A stretch of DNA of 64,000 nt from Desulfobacteraceae bacterium (GCA_011390465.1 JAABSH010000012.1:23695-87694); one strand, 5' to 3'. Positions 47,247-57,120 are shown, counted from the first letter of the stretch. A program made the numbers and translations. Notes: generated by a model from the sequence alone, not told the origin.

Positions 47247-49082
47247 ATGATTCCGCTTACGGCTTACAGTGCTGCATTTTTTATCGCACTTGGCGGTGCG
47301 CTTGCGCTTACTCCCCTTGTCAGGCATATTGCTGTTAAATATCATTATGTGGCAGAGCCGCGAGCTGATCGGTGGCACCAAAAAACCACCGGGCTTTTTG
47401 GTGGCGTCAGTATTTTTGTCAGCATGATGGTTGCATGGCTGGTGGTGTCGGGCCTTTTTTTTTCGTATTCGCAGGTTCTTCAGCCGCTTTTGCCTGTTGC
47501 AATAGGCGGTGCTGCAATGTTTTTCCTGGGTTTGGTCGACGATATTACTGAAATTAATCCGCAGTATAAACTGATCGGTCAGGTTATCATCGCATCGGTG
47601 CTGGTAATTTTCGGGTTTCAATTCAGCTGGTTTGATTCCAGGACAGCTAACCTGCTTGTCAGTATTTTCTGGATTGTGGGTATTACCAATGCCTTTAACC
47701 TGCTGGACAATATGGACGGTCTTTCTGCCGGTGTTGCCTGTATATCCGGTTTTTTCCTTTTTTTATGGCAGGTTATCGGTACCATTAGCCCGCTGACGAT
47801 ACCGGTCCAGCTGATGCTTTCGGCCTATATCGGTGCGCTTTTGGGATTTTTGGTGTATAATTTCAACCCGGCATCCATTTTCATGGGGGATGCTGGCAGT
47901 CTTTTTATCGGGTTTATGATGGCCTGTCTCGCGTTATCGGAAACTCCCGCCAAAACACAGGCCTCTCCTTTTTTTAATCAGCTTTCCGTTATTGCCATAC
48001 CCTGCCTGATCATGCTGATACCGATTCTGGATACGGCGTTTGTCAGTATTATGCGAAAATTGTTTGACCGGTCCATTTTTCAGGGGGGGCGGGATCATTC
48101 CTCGCATCGGATGGTGGCCATCGGGTTTTCAGAAAAAAAAGCCGTGATTGTTTTATATGTTTTCGCCTTTTTGTCCGGACTTCTGGCCATGTGTCTCCAT
48201 CCTCTGGATGCCGGTATCAGCTGGGTGATAGTTACGCTTTATCTGATTTTGATTTTGTTTTTCTGGGCGTATCTGGCAAAAGTGGAAGTTTATTCACAAG
48301 ATTCCAATACGCTCAACCGATCCTCAAAAACCTTACTGCCCCGATGGATAGAAATTGGTTACGGCCAGACCCTGCTGTCGGTTTTAATGGATTTAATTTT
48401 AATTACCATTGCCTATTATGCAGCCTATCTGTTACGGTTCGGCGGCGCAATCGGGCAGGATTTTGATTTTTTTATAAAATCCCTTCCTATTTTGTATGCC
48501 TGCCAGATATTCAGTTTGTATATCTCCGGGGTTTATCAGCGCTTGTGGTGGGGGTCGCGGCTCGGGGATGTTGCCGTTTATGTTAAAGGTGTTACCGGCG
48601 GCACCGTGCTGACAATGCTGGTTTTGCTTTTTTTGTATCGGTTTCAGAGTTTTTCCAGGGCCGTGTTTATTATTTACTGGGCCATCATATTGATTTTTAT
48701 TTCATTCTCGCGGTTTTTTTTCAGGCTGCTGGATGAATGGGTCAGCCGGGGCAACCGGAACGGAAAACCCGCCCTGATTTACGGTGCTGGTATTGGTGGG
48801 CAGATGATGCTTCGGGAAATCCAGACCAACAGCAGTCTGGGGTTGTCTCTGGTGGGGTTTATCGACGACGATCCCGGAAAAAAAGGAAAAAAAATTAATG
48901 GTTATCCTGTGATCGGCAATGGGCGGCAATTGGAATCGGTTATCAATCAATACAACATTGAATCGGTGATTGTCTCGTTTCAGATTAATGGGGATGAAAA
49001 AAAACGGGAAATCCAGCAGTTGTGTGTTCGCAAAGGACTGGATACAAAAATTACCCGTATGCGCCTGATTCTTAATCCATAG
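47247..49082 (+). CDS. Fusion: WecA/GT4 undecaprenyl-phosphate sugar-1-P transferase plus CapD/FlaA1-type N-terminal membrane and nucleotide-binding region
   Basis: LGLVDDITEINPQYKL, NAFNLLDNMDGLSAG, FMGDAGSLFIGF (GT4 motifs); then TM block and ALIYGAGIGGQMMLREIQTNSSLGLSLVGFIDDDPGKKGKKINGYPVIG. Confidence 0.85.
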   Translation: MIPLTAYSAAFFIALGGALALTPLVRHIAVKYHYVAEPRADRWHQKTTGLFGGVSIFVSMMVAWLVVSGLFFSYSQVLQPLLPVAIGGAAMFFLGLVDDITEINPQYKLIGQVIIASVLVIFGFQFSWFDSRTANLLVSIFWIVGITNAFNLLDNMDGLSAGVACISGFFLFLWQVIGTISPLTIPVQLMLSAYIGALLGFLVYNFNPASIFMGDAGSLFIGFMMACLALSETPAKTQASPFFNQLSVIAIPCLIMLIPILDTAFVSIMRKLFDRSIFQGGRDHSSHRMVAIGFSEKKAVIVLYVFAFLSGLLAMCLHPLDAGISWVIVTLYLILILFFWAYLAKVEVYSQDSNTLNRSSKTLLPRWIEIGYGQTLLSVLMDLILITIAYYAAYLLRFGGAIGQDFDFFIKSLPILYACQIFSLYISGVYQRLWWGSRLGDVAVYVKGVTGGTVLTMLVLLFLYRFQSFSRAVFIIYWAIILIFISFSRFFFRLLDEWVSRGNRNGKPALIYGAGIGGQMMLREIQTNSSLGLSLVGFIDDDPGKKGKKINGYPVIGNGRQLESVINQYNIESVIVSFQINGDEKKREIQQLCVRKGLDTKITRMRLILNP

Positions 49083-49135
49083 TTGCGGGTCAGGTTTTTT
49101 TATTGTTTACATGCAGTTAATTTCAGTATCAGAAT

Positions 49136-50008
49136 ATGTCAGACATTAAGATTATAACCAAAACTTCAGGTGGCGGATTTGTAGCGTATTTGAATCCGCT
49201 GTCTCTTTTGAAGAGCATTAAACGTCATGGCTCACTCCTGCATCAGTTTGTACGGTGGGAAGTAAATGACCGGTACCGGGGATCCGCTTTGGGCATGCTG
49301 TGGACGGTTATTGTGCCGCTGCTGCGGCTCTCGGTCTATACCCTGGTCTTTTCCATTCTTCTGGGCGGAAAAAAGGTGGTCTGGGGTCTGGAATCCAACT
49401 TTGCGGTGGGAGAGATGATTTTTTGCGGATTTATTCTGTTCAATGTGTTTTCCGAAGCGGTTGGCAAAGCCTCCCGGCTGATGTGGATAAACAAGTCCTA
49501 TGTAAAAAATATTGTTTTTCCCCTGGAGATTATTCCGGTTATCAGTATGGGCGTAGCGGTTGTGCATTCTTTTATCGGTATGATGGTCCTGGTGTTTCTG
49601 GAAGCGGTGTTTGGGGGGGGTATTCACTGGACCCTGATCTATCTGCCATTGATATATCTTCCCCTGATTTTTTTTGTCACAGGAATTTCGTGGATACTTT
49701 CAGTGCTTGGAGTGTTCAGCCGGGATATCGACAATCTGATGCAGAGTCTGATTCAGATGCTGTTTCTTCTATCCGCCATTATTTTTCCACTGGAACGGCT
49801 GATGGGGATGGTTCCGGACGGATGGCACTGGGTTCTGCGGCTGAATATTATTGCATCAGTGGTTGATGATGCCCGTCGTATTGTGCTGGAAGGAATCTCT
49901 CCAGACTGGTACTGGCTGATTGTCAATACAATTGCGGCATCAGCATTGTTGCTTATCGGATATGCCTGGTTTATGAGTCGCAAAAAGGATTTTGCGGATG
50001 TTGTCTGA
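49136..50008 (+). CDS. Polysaccharide ABC transporter permease (Wzm-like)
   Basis: LLHQFVRWEVNDRYRGSALGMLWTVIVPLLRLSVYTLVFSILLGG; 6 TM segments. Confidence 0.9.
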   Translation: MSDIKIITKTSGGGFVAYLNPLSLLKSIKRHGSLLHQFVRWEVNDRYRGSALGMLWTVIVPLLRLSVYTLVFSILLGGKKVVWGLESNFAVGEMIFCGFILFNVFSEAVGKASRLMWINKSYVKNIVFPLEIIPVISMGVAVVHSFIGMMVLVFLEAVFGGGIHWTLIYLPLIYLPLIFFVTGISWILSVLGVFSRDIDNLMQSLIQMLFLLSAIIFPLERLMGMVPDGWHWVLRLNIIASVVDDARRIVLEGISPDWYWLIVNTIAASALLLIGYAWFMSRKKDFADVV

Positions 50009-50795
50009 ACGATTTTCCGAACTCGATTTTTTTAAAAAGTCGGATAATGTTATATCTGTCCGGAATATAAGTAAAATTTTTCCGCTTTATGACAACCCGC
50101 TGGATCGGCTAAAGCAGCAGATGTTCAGAAGCAGTACATACTATAAAGAATTCTGGGCGTTGCGGAATATCAGTTTTGATATGAAAAAAGGGGAAGCCAG
50201 AGGCATCATGGGACATAACGGTGCCGGCAAAAGTACGTTGCTGAGAATTCTGGCGGGCACCATTTCTCCGAGTGCCGGAAAAATATTTATCAAGGGCCGG
50301 GTCGGAGCTATCATGACCATGGGCAGCGGGTTTAAACAGGATTTTACCGGCAGGGAAAATGTTTATGTGCTGGGGGCGCTTATGGATATCCCTAACGACC
50401 GGGTGGCGGCACGGATGGAACAGGTCCGGGAGTTTGCCGGACTTGGAATATTTTTTGACAAACCGGTGCGTACCTATTCCAGTGGCATGCTGGCCCGGCT
50501 GGCCTTTGCGGTGTATACGAATATGGAGCCGGACATCCTGATTGTAGATGAGGCCATTAACGTGGGGGACGCGGATTTCAAGCGTAAATGCCTGGAGCAT
50601 GTTTCAGTACTGGTAGAAAAAGGGATGTCGCTTTTACTGGTATCTCACAGTCCTCTGATTGTTGAGCAGTTTTGCCGGACAGCAACGGTTTTTAGAAAAG
50701 GTGAGATTGTTTTTGACGGCGATGTCAAAACTGCCGTGGCGGTATACAACAATAACCGTCCTTCGGGCTCAGGTAAAGAACATGTTGCCTTTTAA
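49992..50795 (+). CDS. Polysaccharide ABC transporter ATP-binding protein (Wzt-like, no C-terminal carbohydrate-binding domain)
   Basis: GIMGHNGAGKSTLLRILAG; YSSGMLARLAFAVYTNMEPDILIVDEAINVGD. Confidence 0.93.
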   Translation: MRMLSERFSELDFFKKSDNVISVRNISKIFPLYDNPLDRLKQQMFRSSTYYKEFWALRNISFDMKKGEARGIMGHNGAGKSTLLRILAGTISPSAGKIFIKGRVGAIMTMGSGFKQDFTGRENVYVLGALMDIPNDRVAARMEQVREFAGLGIFFDKPVRTYSSGMLARLAFAVYTNMEPDILIVDEAINVGDADFKRKCLEHVSVLVEKGMSLLLVSHSPLIVEQFCRTATVFRKGEIVFDGDVKTAVAVYNNNRPSGSGKEHVAF

Positions 50796-50839
50796 AAAAA
50801 TCGTAAAAATTGTCCTGAATATTTTTAAACCCTCTGTTT

Positions 50840-51670
50840 TTGACAAAAACGGGTGAACAAATGAAGTATCCTGTTTTTTTAGATTCCGTGCCGAAATCCG
50901 GCACTCATTTGCTGGCAAAAGCCCTGATGGGGTTTCCGAAAATGGATCACAGCGGCAGGCATATGGATCGTAAGACCATTGCGGAGTTTGTGGATAACGA
51001 TGTGGAATTTCCTACGGAAGGCCGTGAAGATATCAATATTCAATCTGATTTTCCCTGGATAAAGCGACTGTTGCAGTCTGTTCCGGCCGGGCGGTTTATC
51101 ACGGCCCACTTACCCTATCATTTTAAGATTCATCAAATCCTTGAGCAGATGAATTTCAAAATACTTGTGATGATGCGTGACCCCAGAGACGTGGTGCTTT
51201 CCTGGGCCGACTACATCGCCAAAGAAAAAAATCACCTTTTGTATCCCTTTTTCAGGAATACGGACCGCGAATACCGGATTATCTGCGGAATTAAAGGCGT
51301 CAGCAGTGATATCACCAAAACCCGACCTCAGCCGCCGATTGCACAGTTGATAAACGGCCATATGAAATGGAAACGGCAGGGCGGTGCATTCCTGGTGCAG
51401 TTTGAACAGCTTGTGGGGGAAAAGGGGGGCGGCACCAGGGAAAGCCAGTACCGGTTACTGGAACAATTGAGGGATTATCTGGAAATCGAAAAGGCTCCCA
51501 AATCATTGGAACATATCTGTGATACGCTTTTTGGGGGGACATATACATTTAACAGCGGAACCATCGGCCGGTGGCGCACCCAATTTAGTGATAAACACAA
51601 AGCAATTTTTAAGCAGGAGACCGGAAGGCTGCTGATCGACGCAGGGTATGAAAAAGATACCAATTGGTAG
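50840..51670 (+). CDS. Sulfotransferase domain protein (2)
   Basis: FLDSVPKSGTHLLAKAL; ILVMMRDPRDVVLSWADYIAKE; C-term GRWRTQFSD..GYEKDTNW. Confidence 0.85.
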   Translation: MTKTGEQMKYPVFLDSVPKSGTHLLAKALMGFPKMDHSGRHMDRKTIAEFVDNDVEFPTEGREDINIQSDFPWIKRLLQSVPAGRFITAHLPYHFKIHQILEQMNFKILVMMRDPRDVVLSWADYIAKEKNHLLYPFFRNTDREYRIICGIKGVSSDITKTRPQPPIAQLINGHMKWKRQGGAFLVQFEQLVGEKGGGTRESQYRLLEQLRDYLEIEKAPKSLEHICDTLFGGTYTFNSGTIGRWRTQFSDKHKAIFKQETGRLLIDAGYEKDTNW

Positions 51671-51728
51671 GGACCTTGCATCTCTGATAAAGGATCATTG
51701 TTGAAAAGGACGTTTTTGTGGGGCTGTT

Positions 51729-52499
51729 TTGAAATATATCAATAAGGTTAAAGAAAAATTTAATTTGAAGAAATCTTTTACGGAATCGTTGCCTTCCGTA
51801 TTTCATATTACCCACTACAAATCCGGCTCCCAGTGGGTGCTGGCGGTTTTAAACGAGGTGGCGAAAAACCGGATTGTCGCCCCCCAGGTGGGAGCAGCCC
51901 ATGTCACGGATAAGCCGATGATGCCAGGGATGATTTATCCCTGTGTCTATTTGCCCCGGCCAGCTTTTATCGCATCCAATCCTCCGGAAAATAAACGGAT
52001 TTTCATTGTGATGCGGGATTTGCGGGATACCCTGGTGTCCCTTTATTTCAGTGTGCGGAACAGTCACCAGATTGTGAATTCTGCCCAGCAGGAGTTAAGA
52101 GATGCGTTAAGGGCAAAAAAGACGAGCGAAGGCCTGCTTCTTTTGATGGATAAAAGACTTCATGTATCAGCACGGATACAGACTACCTGGATAGATAGCG
52201 AAAATCTGATGGTGCGGTATGAAGATTTGATCCGGGACGAGCAGGCTGAGTTTCAAAAAATCATATCTTACTGCAATATTGATATTACGGATGATGCTTT
52301 GTTTGCAGCGGTGAATCGTCATTCCTTTGAGAACCGCGTCGGCCGAAAGCGAGGGGAAGAGGATGTGAATTCCCACCACAGGAAAGGAGTAAGCGGTGAC
52401 TGGCAAAATTATTTTGATGAAAAGTTGATTCGGGAGTTTAAAAAACGCTATGGGGATGTCCTTATACAGACTGGATATGAAAAAGACACTGCCTGGTAG
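51729..52499 (+). CDS. Sulfotransferase domain protein (3), paralogue of 39920..40897
   Basis: FHITHYKSGSQWVLAVL; IVMRDLRDTLVSLYFSVRNSHQ; RKGVSGDWQNYFDE..GYEKDTAW. Confidence 0.85.
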   Translation: MKYINKVKEKFNLKKSFTESLPSVFHITHYKSGSQWVLAVLNEVAKNRIVAPQVGAAHVTDKPMMPGMIYPCVYLPRPAFIASNPPENKRIFIVMRDLRDTLVSLYFSVRNSHQIVNSAQQELRDALRAKKTSEGLLLLMDKRLHVSARIQTTWIDSENLMVRYEDLIRDEQAEFQKIISYCNIDITDDALFAAVNRHSFENRVGRKRGEEDVNSHHRKGVSGDWQNYFDEKLIREFKKRYGDVLIQTGYEKDTAW

Positions 52500-52566
52500 A
52501 CGGTTTGTTTGATACTTGTTCCGGGTCGTGTTTTACAATCTGTTAAATTGATACAAAATTGCGGCT

Positions 52567-53268
52567 TTAATCTTTTCCTGTTTTTTGGATTTTTCGGTTA
52601 TAATCTTCAATGGCAGCCTGAAGCGTTTTTTTTTCTTTTTTGTAGTGTTTGATTTTTAAGTTTAATATTTTTACATTTTTATTGTATTCCAGAACGCTTT
52701 TTTCGTTATTTTCATTAACACTGCTTTCAAGTTTTTCTTTTTCCTGCATCAATTCCTGAAATTTCTGGTTTAATGCTGCTTTTTTTTCAGCCAGGGTTTT
52801 CCGGGTGATTTGAAGGACTGCGAATTTCAGGTAGACGTCTTTTTCCTTGGCTTCTTTTTCAGCAATATTTTTTTGATCATCAAAGGTGGCAGCGGGTGTT
52901 TCCGATGAAGCAGCAGCCTGTTTGGGTTGCGGGCTATCCGGTGGTTTTTTATCGCTCAGTTCGGGTCGATGATCTAGGGGAACCGGCATTTTCAGCTCAA
53001 TTTTCGGGGTAACGGTCTTTTCCCCTTCTGGCAGTTGCAGCGCCTTTTTTTCAAGGGCCTGGATATCCGTATCCCGGGGCAGGTTTTTGATTTCAGCATA
53101 GGCTTCAAGCTGGCAGCGGTATTCAGCAGGCACGGAATAAATATTATCTGTCAGGCGGGTGATGCCGTTTTGATCTTTGTACTGATACAGCTCCGCGCCT
53201 GCCGGCAGGGCAGCGGAGCATAATAAAAAAACAAGACCGGCGGCGATCAGTTTTGAAATGTGCGGCAT
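52567..53268 (-). CDS. DUF4124-like domain protein with coiled coil
   Basis: From ATG 53268: MPHISKLIAAGLVFLLCSAALPAGAELYQYKDQNGITRLTDNIYSVPAEY; C-terminal coiled coil. Confidence 0.7.
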   Translation of the reverse strand: MPHISKLIAAGLVFLLCSAALPAGAELYQYKDQNGITRLTDNIYSVPAEYRCQLEAYAEIKNLPRDTDIQALEKKALQLPEGEKTVTPKIELKMPVPLDHRPELSDKKPPDSPQPKQAAASSETPAATFDDQKNIAEKEAKEKDVYLKFAVLQITRKTLAEKKAALNQKFQELMQEKEKLESSVNENNEKSVLEYNKNVKILNLKIKHYKKEKKTLQAAIEDYNRKIQKTGKD

Positions 53269-53303
53269 TGACGCATTCTCCTCTGGTGTATAAAAATTAA
53301 TGA

Positions 53304-53352
53304 CTATCATAACGCCTGATAAACATAAAGTATTTATCAGGCGTTATGATAG
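53304..53352. repeat. Perfect 20-bp inverted repeat, 9-nt loop, in a divergent promoter region
   Basis: ctatcataacgcctgataaa-cataaagta-tttatcaggcgttatgatag. Confidence 0.95.
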
Positions 53353-53494
53353 GATCAGTTTTTCAGGGGTGATATTGACCGAAGCACGCTGATATTTTAT
53401 TCTTGTGCTTGATTGCGGGCTGCTTTTTTGATTTATAAGAAGCAAAAGCACTGAGCGGGATCAGACAAAAAAACCAAACACGGATAACCAGCAG

Positions 53495-55564
53495 ATGAAC
53501 CGTAACATACAGATTTTTATTGTTATTTTAATGGGATTGGCCTTGTCGTGCGGTTGTGCCCGGCGGGGAGTGCAGCCCGGGCAGGGCACGCCGTCGGAAC
53601 AATTATTTTACGCGGCCGGGCAGCAGTTTGCGGCCGGGCATTATGATACTGCCGCGGAACTCTATCACCAGTATCTGAATCAGTTTCCAGATGCCGGGCA
53701 GGTGCCGGCAGCCCTTGTAAAATTGGGCATGGCCCGGGTTTATCTCGGTCAGTACGGGGTCGCCGGCAATATATTTTCCCGGATTCAGGCACAATATCCC
53801 GGCAACCGCCATGCCCTGGAAGCAGAGATCGGCCAGCTCATGATTCATCATCAAACCGGCGCATATGAAAAAGGGGTTGCCCGGGCCGGGGAATTGCTGC
53901 GCCAGCCGCTTTCCCAAGCGCAGCGACTGCGTGTGGAACTGCTTGCCGGGGATTCCTGGATGGCGCTTAACTTTCCAAAAGATGCTTATCAGGCCTATTT
54001 GAATGCTTTTGCGGCCGCATCCGGAGACGAGGAGATTCAAAAAGTGATTTCCCGGATGAAAACCGCCCTTGCCATGATGGAAATGACGGATTTGTCTGAT
54101 GCGCTGGCAGATTTGGGAAATCGTCATCCGGCCGGCTATCTCATGTATCAGCTGGGTCTCCGGTACATGGATGCCGGGTTTGCAGGGGATGCAGTGGCCA
54201 TGTTTTCCACCCTGCTCAGAGAGTTTCCCGGCCATGAACACGCTGCCTCCGCACAACAATTCATGGAAGCGATAAATGCTTCGGCTGCTTCGGACCAGCA
54301 CATTATCGGCTGTCTGCTGCCCCTGTCCGGCAAGTATGCCACCTTTGGCCATCAGGCCCTAAACGGCATTGAATTTGCCTTGTCAGAATTTTCCCGGGCC
54401 CGGGGCATTGATTCTATCCGTATTCTGGTAAAAGACACGGCTGCTGATCCTGAAACCGCTCTGGCGGCGCTGGAAGAACTGAACGCGGCCCATGTATCCG
54501 CGGTTATCGGTCCCATTGCCACGGCTGACCAGGTGGCGGTTCGGGCCCAGGCGTTGAGAATACCGCTGATTGCCCTGACCCAGAAACCGGGCATCACGGA
54601 AACCGGGGAATATGTTTTCAGAAATTTTCTCACCCCTGCCATGCAGCTCCGGACCCTTGTGAACTATGCCAGCGACTCCCTCGGGGCCAGACGGTTTGCC
54701 ATTCTTTATCCGGATGAAAATTACGGGGATGTTTTCATGAACCGCTTCTGGGATGAGGTGCTGCAAGCCGGCGGGAAAGTGGTGGGCGTGGAAGCCTATG
54801 ATCCGGACGGAACCGATTTTGCCGATCCCATTAAAAAGCTGGCCGGGTTGTATTATGATATTCCCGAAGATCTGGTGGAAGCCCCGTCCACAACACCGCT
54901 GGCGTATAATGAAAGCATGCGCCCGGAATTTCCCCGGGAATCCCCGGACATATCCGATGTTTTAACTGCTTATGATACCGACCAGTGGCATGCGGAATTG
55001 ATGGAAGCCATTCAGGCCCGGCGCCGGGCATGGGAAACAGCAACAGCGGAAAAACAGGGGCCGGCCCCCATTGTGGATTTTGATGCCGTCTTCATACCGG
55101 ATTCTCCGGCCAAGGCCGGACTGATCATTCCCCAGCTGGCGTACTATGATATCAGCAGAATGCAGCTTCTGGGAACCAATTTATGGCACGCGGACAAACT
55201 GATTCACATGGCAAAACGCTATGTTCAGGGGGCGGTGGTGCCGGAAGGATTTTTTTCAGGCAGCCGGACCGTGCAGGTGAACCGGTTTGTGAACCGGTTC
55301 AGACATACCTACACCGGCCTGATCCCCGGGTTTATGGAGGCCGTGAGTTATGACACGGCATGGATACTGTTTGATCTGGTCACCCCTCCGGAAGTCCGGT
55401 TCCGGGCCCAGGTCAAACAGGGATTGTACGCCATGCCCCCGTTTTCCGGGGTCACGGGGACAACAACATTTGATCCGTCCGGTGAAGCGATCAAGGATAT
55501 TTATCTGCTGAAGGTCCAGGGCCGGCGGTTTGTGGAGATTGTCAAAAAAGGAAATTTACCCTGA
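53495..55564 (+). CDS. Lipoprotein with N-terminal TPR region and periplasmic-binding-like domain (LpoA-like/ABC substrate-binding)
   Basis: Lipobox LALSCGC; TPR-like ALVKLGMARVYLGQYGVAGNIFSRIQAQYPG; GCLLPLSGKYATFGHQALNGIEFALSEF. Confidence 0.8.
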   Translation: MNRNIQIFIVILMGLALSCGCARRGVQPGQGTPSEQLFYAAGQQFAAGHYDTAAELYHQYLNQFPDAGQVPAALVKLGMARVYLGQYGVAGNIFSRIQAQYPGNRHALEAEIGQLMIHHQTGAYEKGVARAGELLRQPLSQAQRLRVELLAGDSWMALNFPKDAYQAYLNAFAAASGDEEIQKVISRMKTALAMMEMTDLSDALADLGNRHPAGYLMYQLGLRYMDAGFAGDAVAMFSTLLREFPGHEHAASAQQFMEAINASAASDQHIIGCLLPLSGKYATFGHQALNGIEFALSEFSRARGIDSIRILVKDTAADPETALAALEELNAAHVSAVIGPIATADQVAVRAQALRIPLIALTQKPGITETGEYVFRNFLTPAMQLRTLVNYASDSLGARRFAILYPDENYGDVFMNRFWDEVLQAGGKVVGVEAYDPDGTDFADPIKKLAGLYYDIPEDLVEAPSTTPLAYNESMRPEFPRESPDISDVLTAYDTDQWHAELMEAIQARRRAWETATAEKQGPAPIVDFDAVFIPDSPAKAGLIIPQLAYYDISRMQLLGTNLWHADKLIHMAKRYVQGAVVPEGFFSGSRTVQVNRFVNRFRHTYTGLIPGFMEAVSYDTAWILFDLVTPPEVRFRAQVKQGLYAMPPFSGVTGTTTFDPSGEAIKDIYLLKVQGRRFVEIVKKGNLP

Positions 55565-55635
55565 GAAGAAAGCCACATGGGGCAATGCCATTAATGCGTA
55601 TGGCATACGCCCGTCCCGGAAAATTTCATCGCAGG

Positions 55636-55725
55636 GGCGAATGCTATTCGCCCGTACGGGAGACGCTGATCACATTTATCAGGCAGGCGATTTTCCAGTA
55701 TCGAACGGGCGAACGGCGTTCGCCC
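55636..55725. repeat. Pair of related short palindromes (gggcgaat-gct-attcgccc and gggcgaac-ggc-gttcgccc)
   Basis: Read directly: 55636-55654 and 55707-55725. Confidence 0.85.
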
Positions 55726-55746
55726 ATGATTGCCATTCGTCCAGCC

Positions 55747-57081
55747 CTATTTTTTCGCGTTGGTCAGAACCCCCTGGCCGGTAGCCCCCAGCACGGTCTG
55801 CCAGAGTTTGCCGCTGGGATTGACCTGTTTGCGTCGGCCGGCGGTCATGGGAATGGGAACATGGACGAAAAAATTGTTCCAGTGTCCGATGATCATGTTG
55901 GTTTTCCCGGTCATTCCCGCATGCACCGCATCCCGCCCCAGAAATCCGCAGTAAACATGGTCGTTGGGGTTGGCCGGAAGGCTTCGGATCATATAACTGG
56001 GATCAATGTATTTGATGGTGACTTCTATGGATTTTTCATGGAAATAGGCACGGATCCGATCTTTTAAGAACACGCCGATATCATAGAGTTTGAGATTGCC
56101 GGAAGCATCATATTCCGGCGTGGTGTCTTTGAAAAAACGCTGGCCCGCGCCTTCCGCCACCACAATAACAGCGTGATTCCGTTCCTTGAGACGACGCTCC
56201 AGGCGCATAAAAAGACCATTTTCCCCTTCAAGGTCAAATTCGATTTCCGGAATCAGCACAAAATTGACATCCTGCTGGGCCAGGGTGGCAGTGGCGGCAA
56301 TGAATCCGGAATGCCGGCCCATGAGCTTGATCAGGCCGATGCCGTTGCGGTAGCCTTCGGCTTCCTTGTGAGCGCCTTTGATGGCTTCCGTGGCAATATC
56401 CACGGCTGTATCAAACCCAAAGGATTTAGCCACCCGGTAGATATCATTGTCAATGGTTTTGGGAACCCCGATAACGCTGATTTTTGCCTTTCGTTTTTTT
56501 ATTTCTTCGACAATTTTGGACGCCGCCATGAGGGTGCCGTCCCCGCCGATCATAAACAGAATGCCGATATTGATTCTTTCCAGACAATCCACAATGGCTT
56601 CGATGTTCTGGGGGCCTCTGGAAGAGCCCAGGATGGAGCCGCCCATTTCATGAATATTCACCACTTTTTCAGGGTTAAGCTCCACCAGTTCATGGCGGTA
56701 TTCCGGAATAAAGCCTTCCAGGCCGTAACGGATGCCGTAAATGTGTTTGACCTGGTAGCGGTAATGCAGCTCCAGAACAATGGCCCGGATGACGTTGTTG
56801 AGCCCCGGGCACAGACCGCCGCAGGTGACAAGGGCGCATTTAAGCTTGCTGGGATCAAAATAAATTTTTTCCCGGGGACCCGCCAGTTCAAAAGCGGCCA
56901 AATTTTCCGGTGTGTTCAGGTTCTCTATGATTGTGGCCGGGTTGACATCAATTAAAATCCGGTCATCATCGGTTTTAAACATTTCATGACTGGTGCCGAT
57001 GGCGTCGTGAAGCAGCAGGGAATTAATTTTGGCTTCGCCAAGGGCCTCAATATGGGTATCTTCAGGATGAGAACGGTTCAT
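55747..57081 (-). CDS. 6-phosphofructokinase (ATP-type motif GGDGT)
   Basis: CGGLCPGLNNVIRAIV; MIGGDGTLMAASKI; VPKTIDNDI; GRHSGFIAATATLA. Confidence 0.92.
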   Translation of the reverse strand: MNRSHPEDTHIEALGEAKINSLLLHDAIGTSHEMFKTDDDRILIDVNPATIIENLNTPENLAAFELAGPREKIYFDPSKLKCALVTCGGLCPGLNNVIRAIVLELHYRYQVKHIYGIRYGLEGFIPEYRHELVELNPEKVVNIHEMGGSILGSSRGPQNIEAIVDCLERINIGILFMIGGDGTLMAASKIVEEIKKRKAKISVIGVPKTIDNDIYRVAKSFGFDTAVDIATEAIKGAHKEAEGYRNGIGLIKLMGRHSGFIAATATLAQQDVNFVLIPEIEFDLEGENGLFMRLERRLKERNHAVIVVAEGAGQRFFKDTTPEYDASGNLKLYDIGVFLKDRIRAYFHEKSIEVTIKYIDPSYMIRSLPANPNDHVYCGFLGRDAVHAGMTGKTNMIIGHWNNFFVHVPIPMTAGRRKQVNPSGKLWQTVLGATGQGVLTNAKK

Positions 57082-57120
57082 AAGGGCTCCTTTGTGCTGT
57101 GAAGGGCGGTTTCAATAACA

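Noticed and set aside
55747-57081. PPi-dependent phosphofructokinase
   Set aside because: The motif is GGDGT (ATP-type) rather than GGDD; called as ATP-type PFK, although motif-based donor prediction needs biochemical confirmation.
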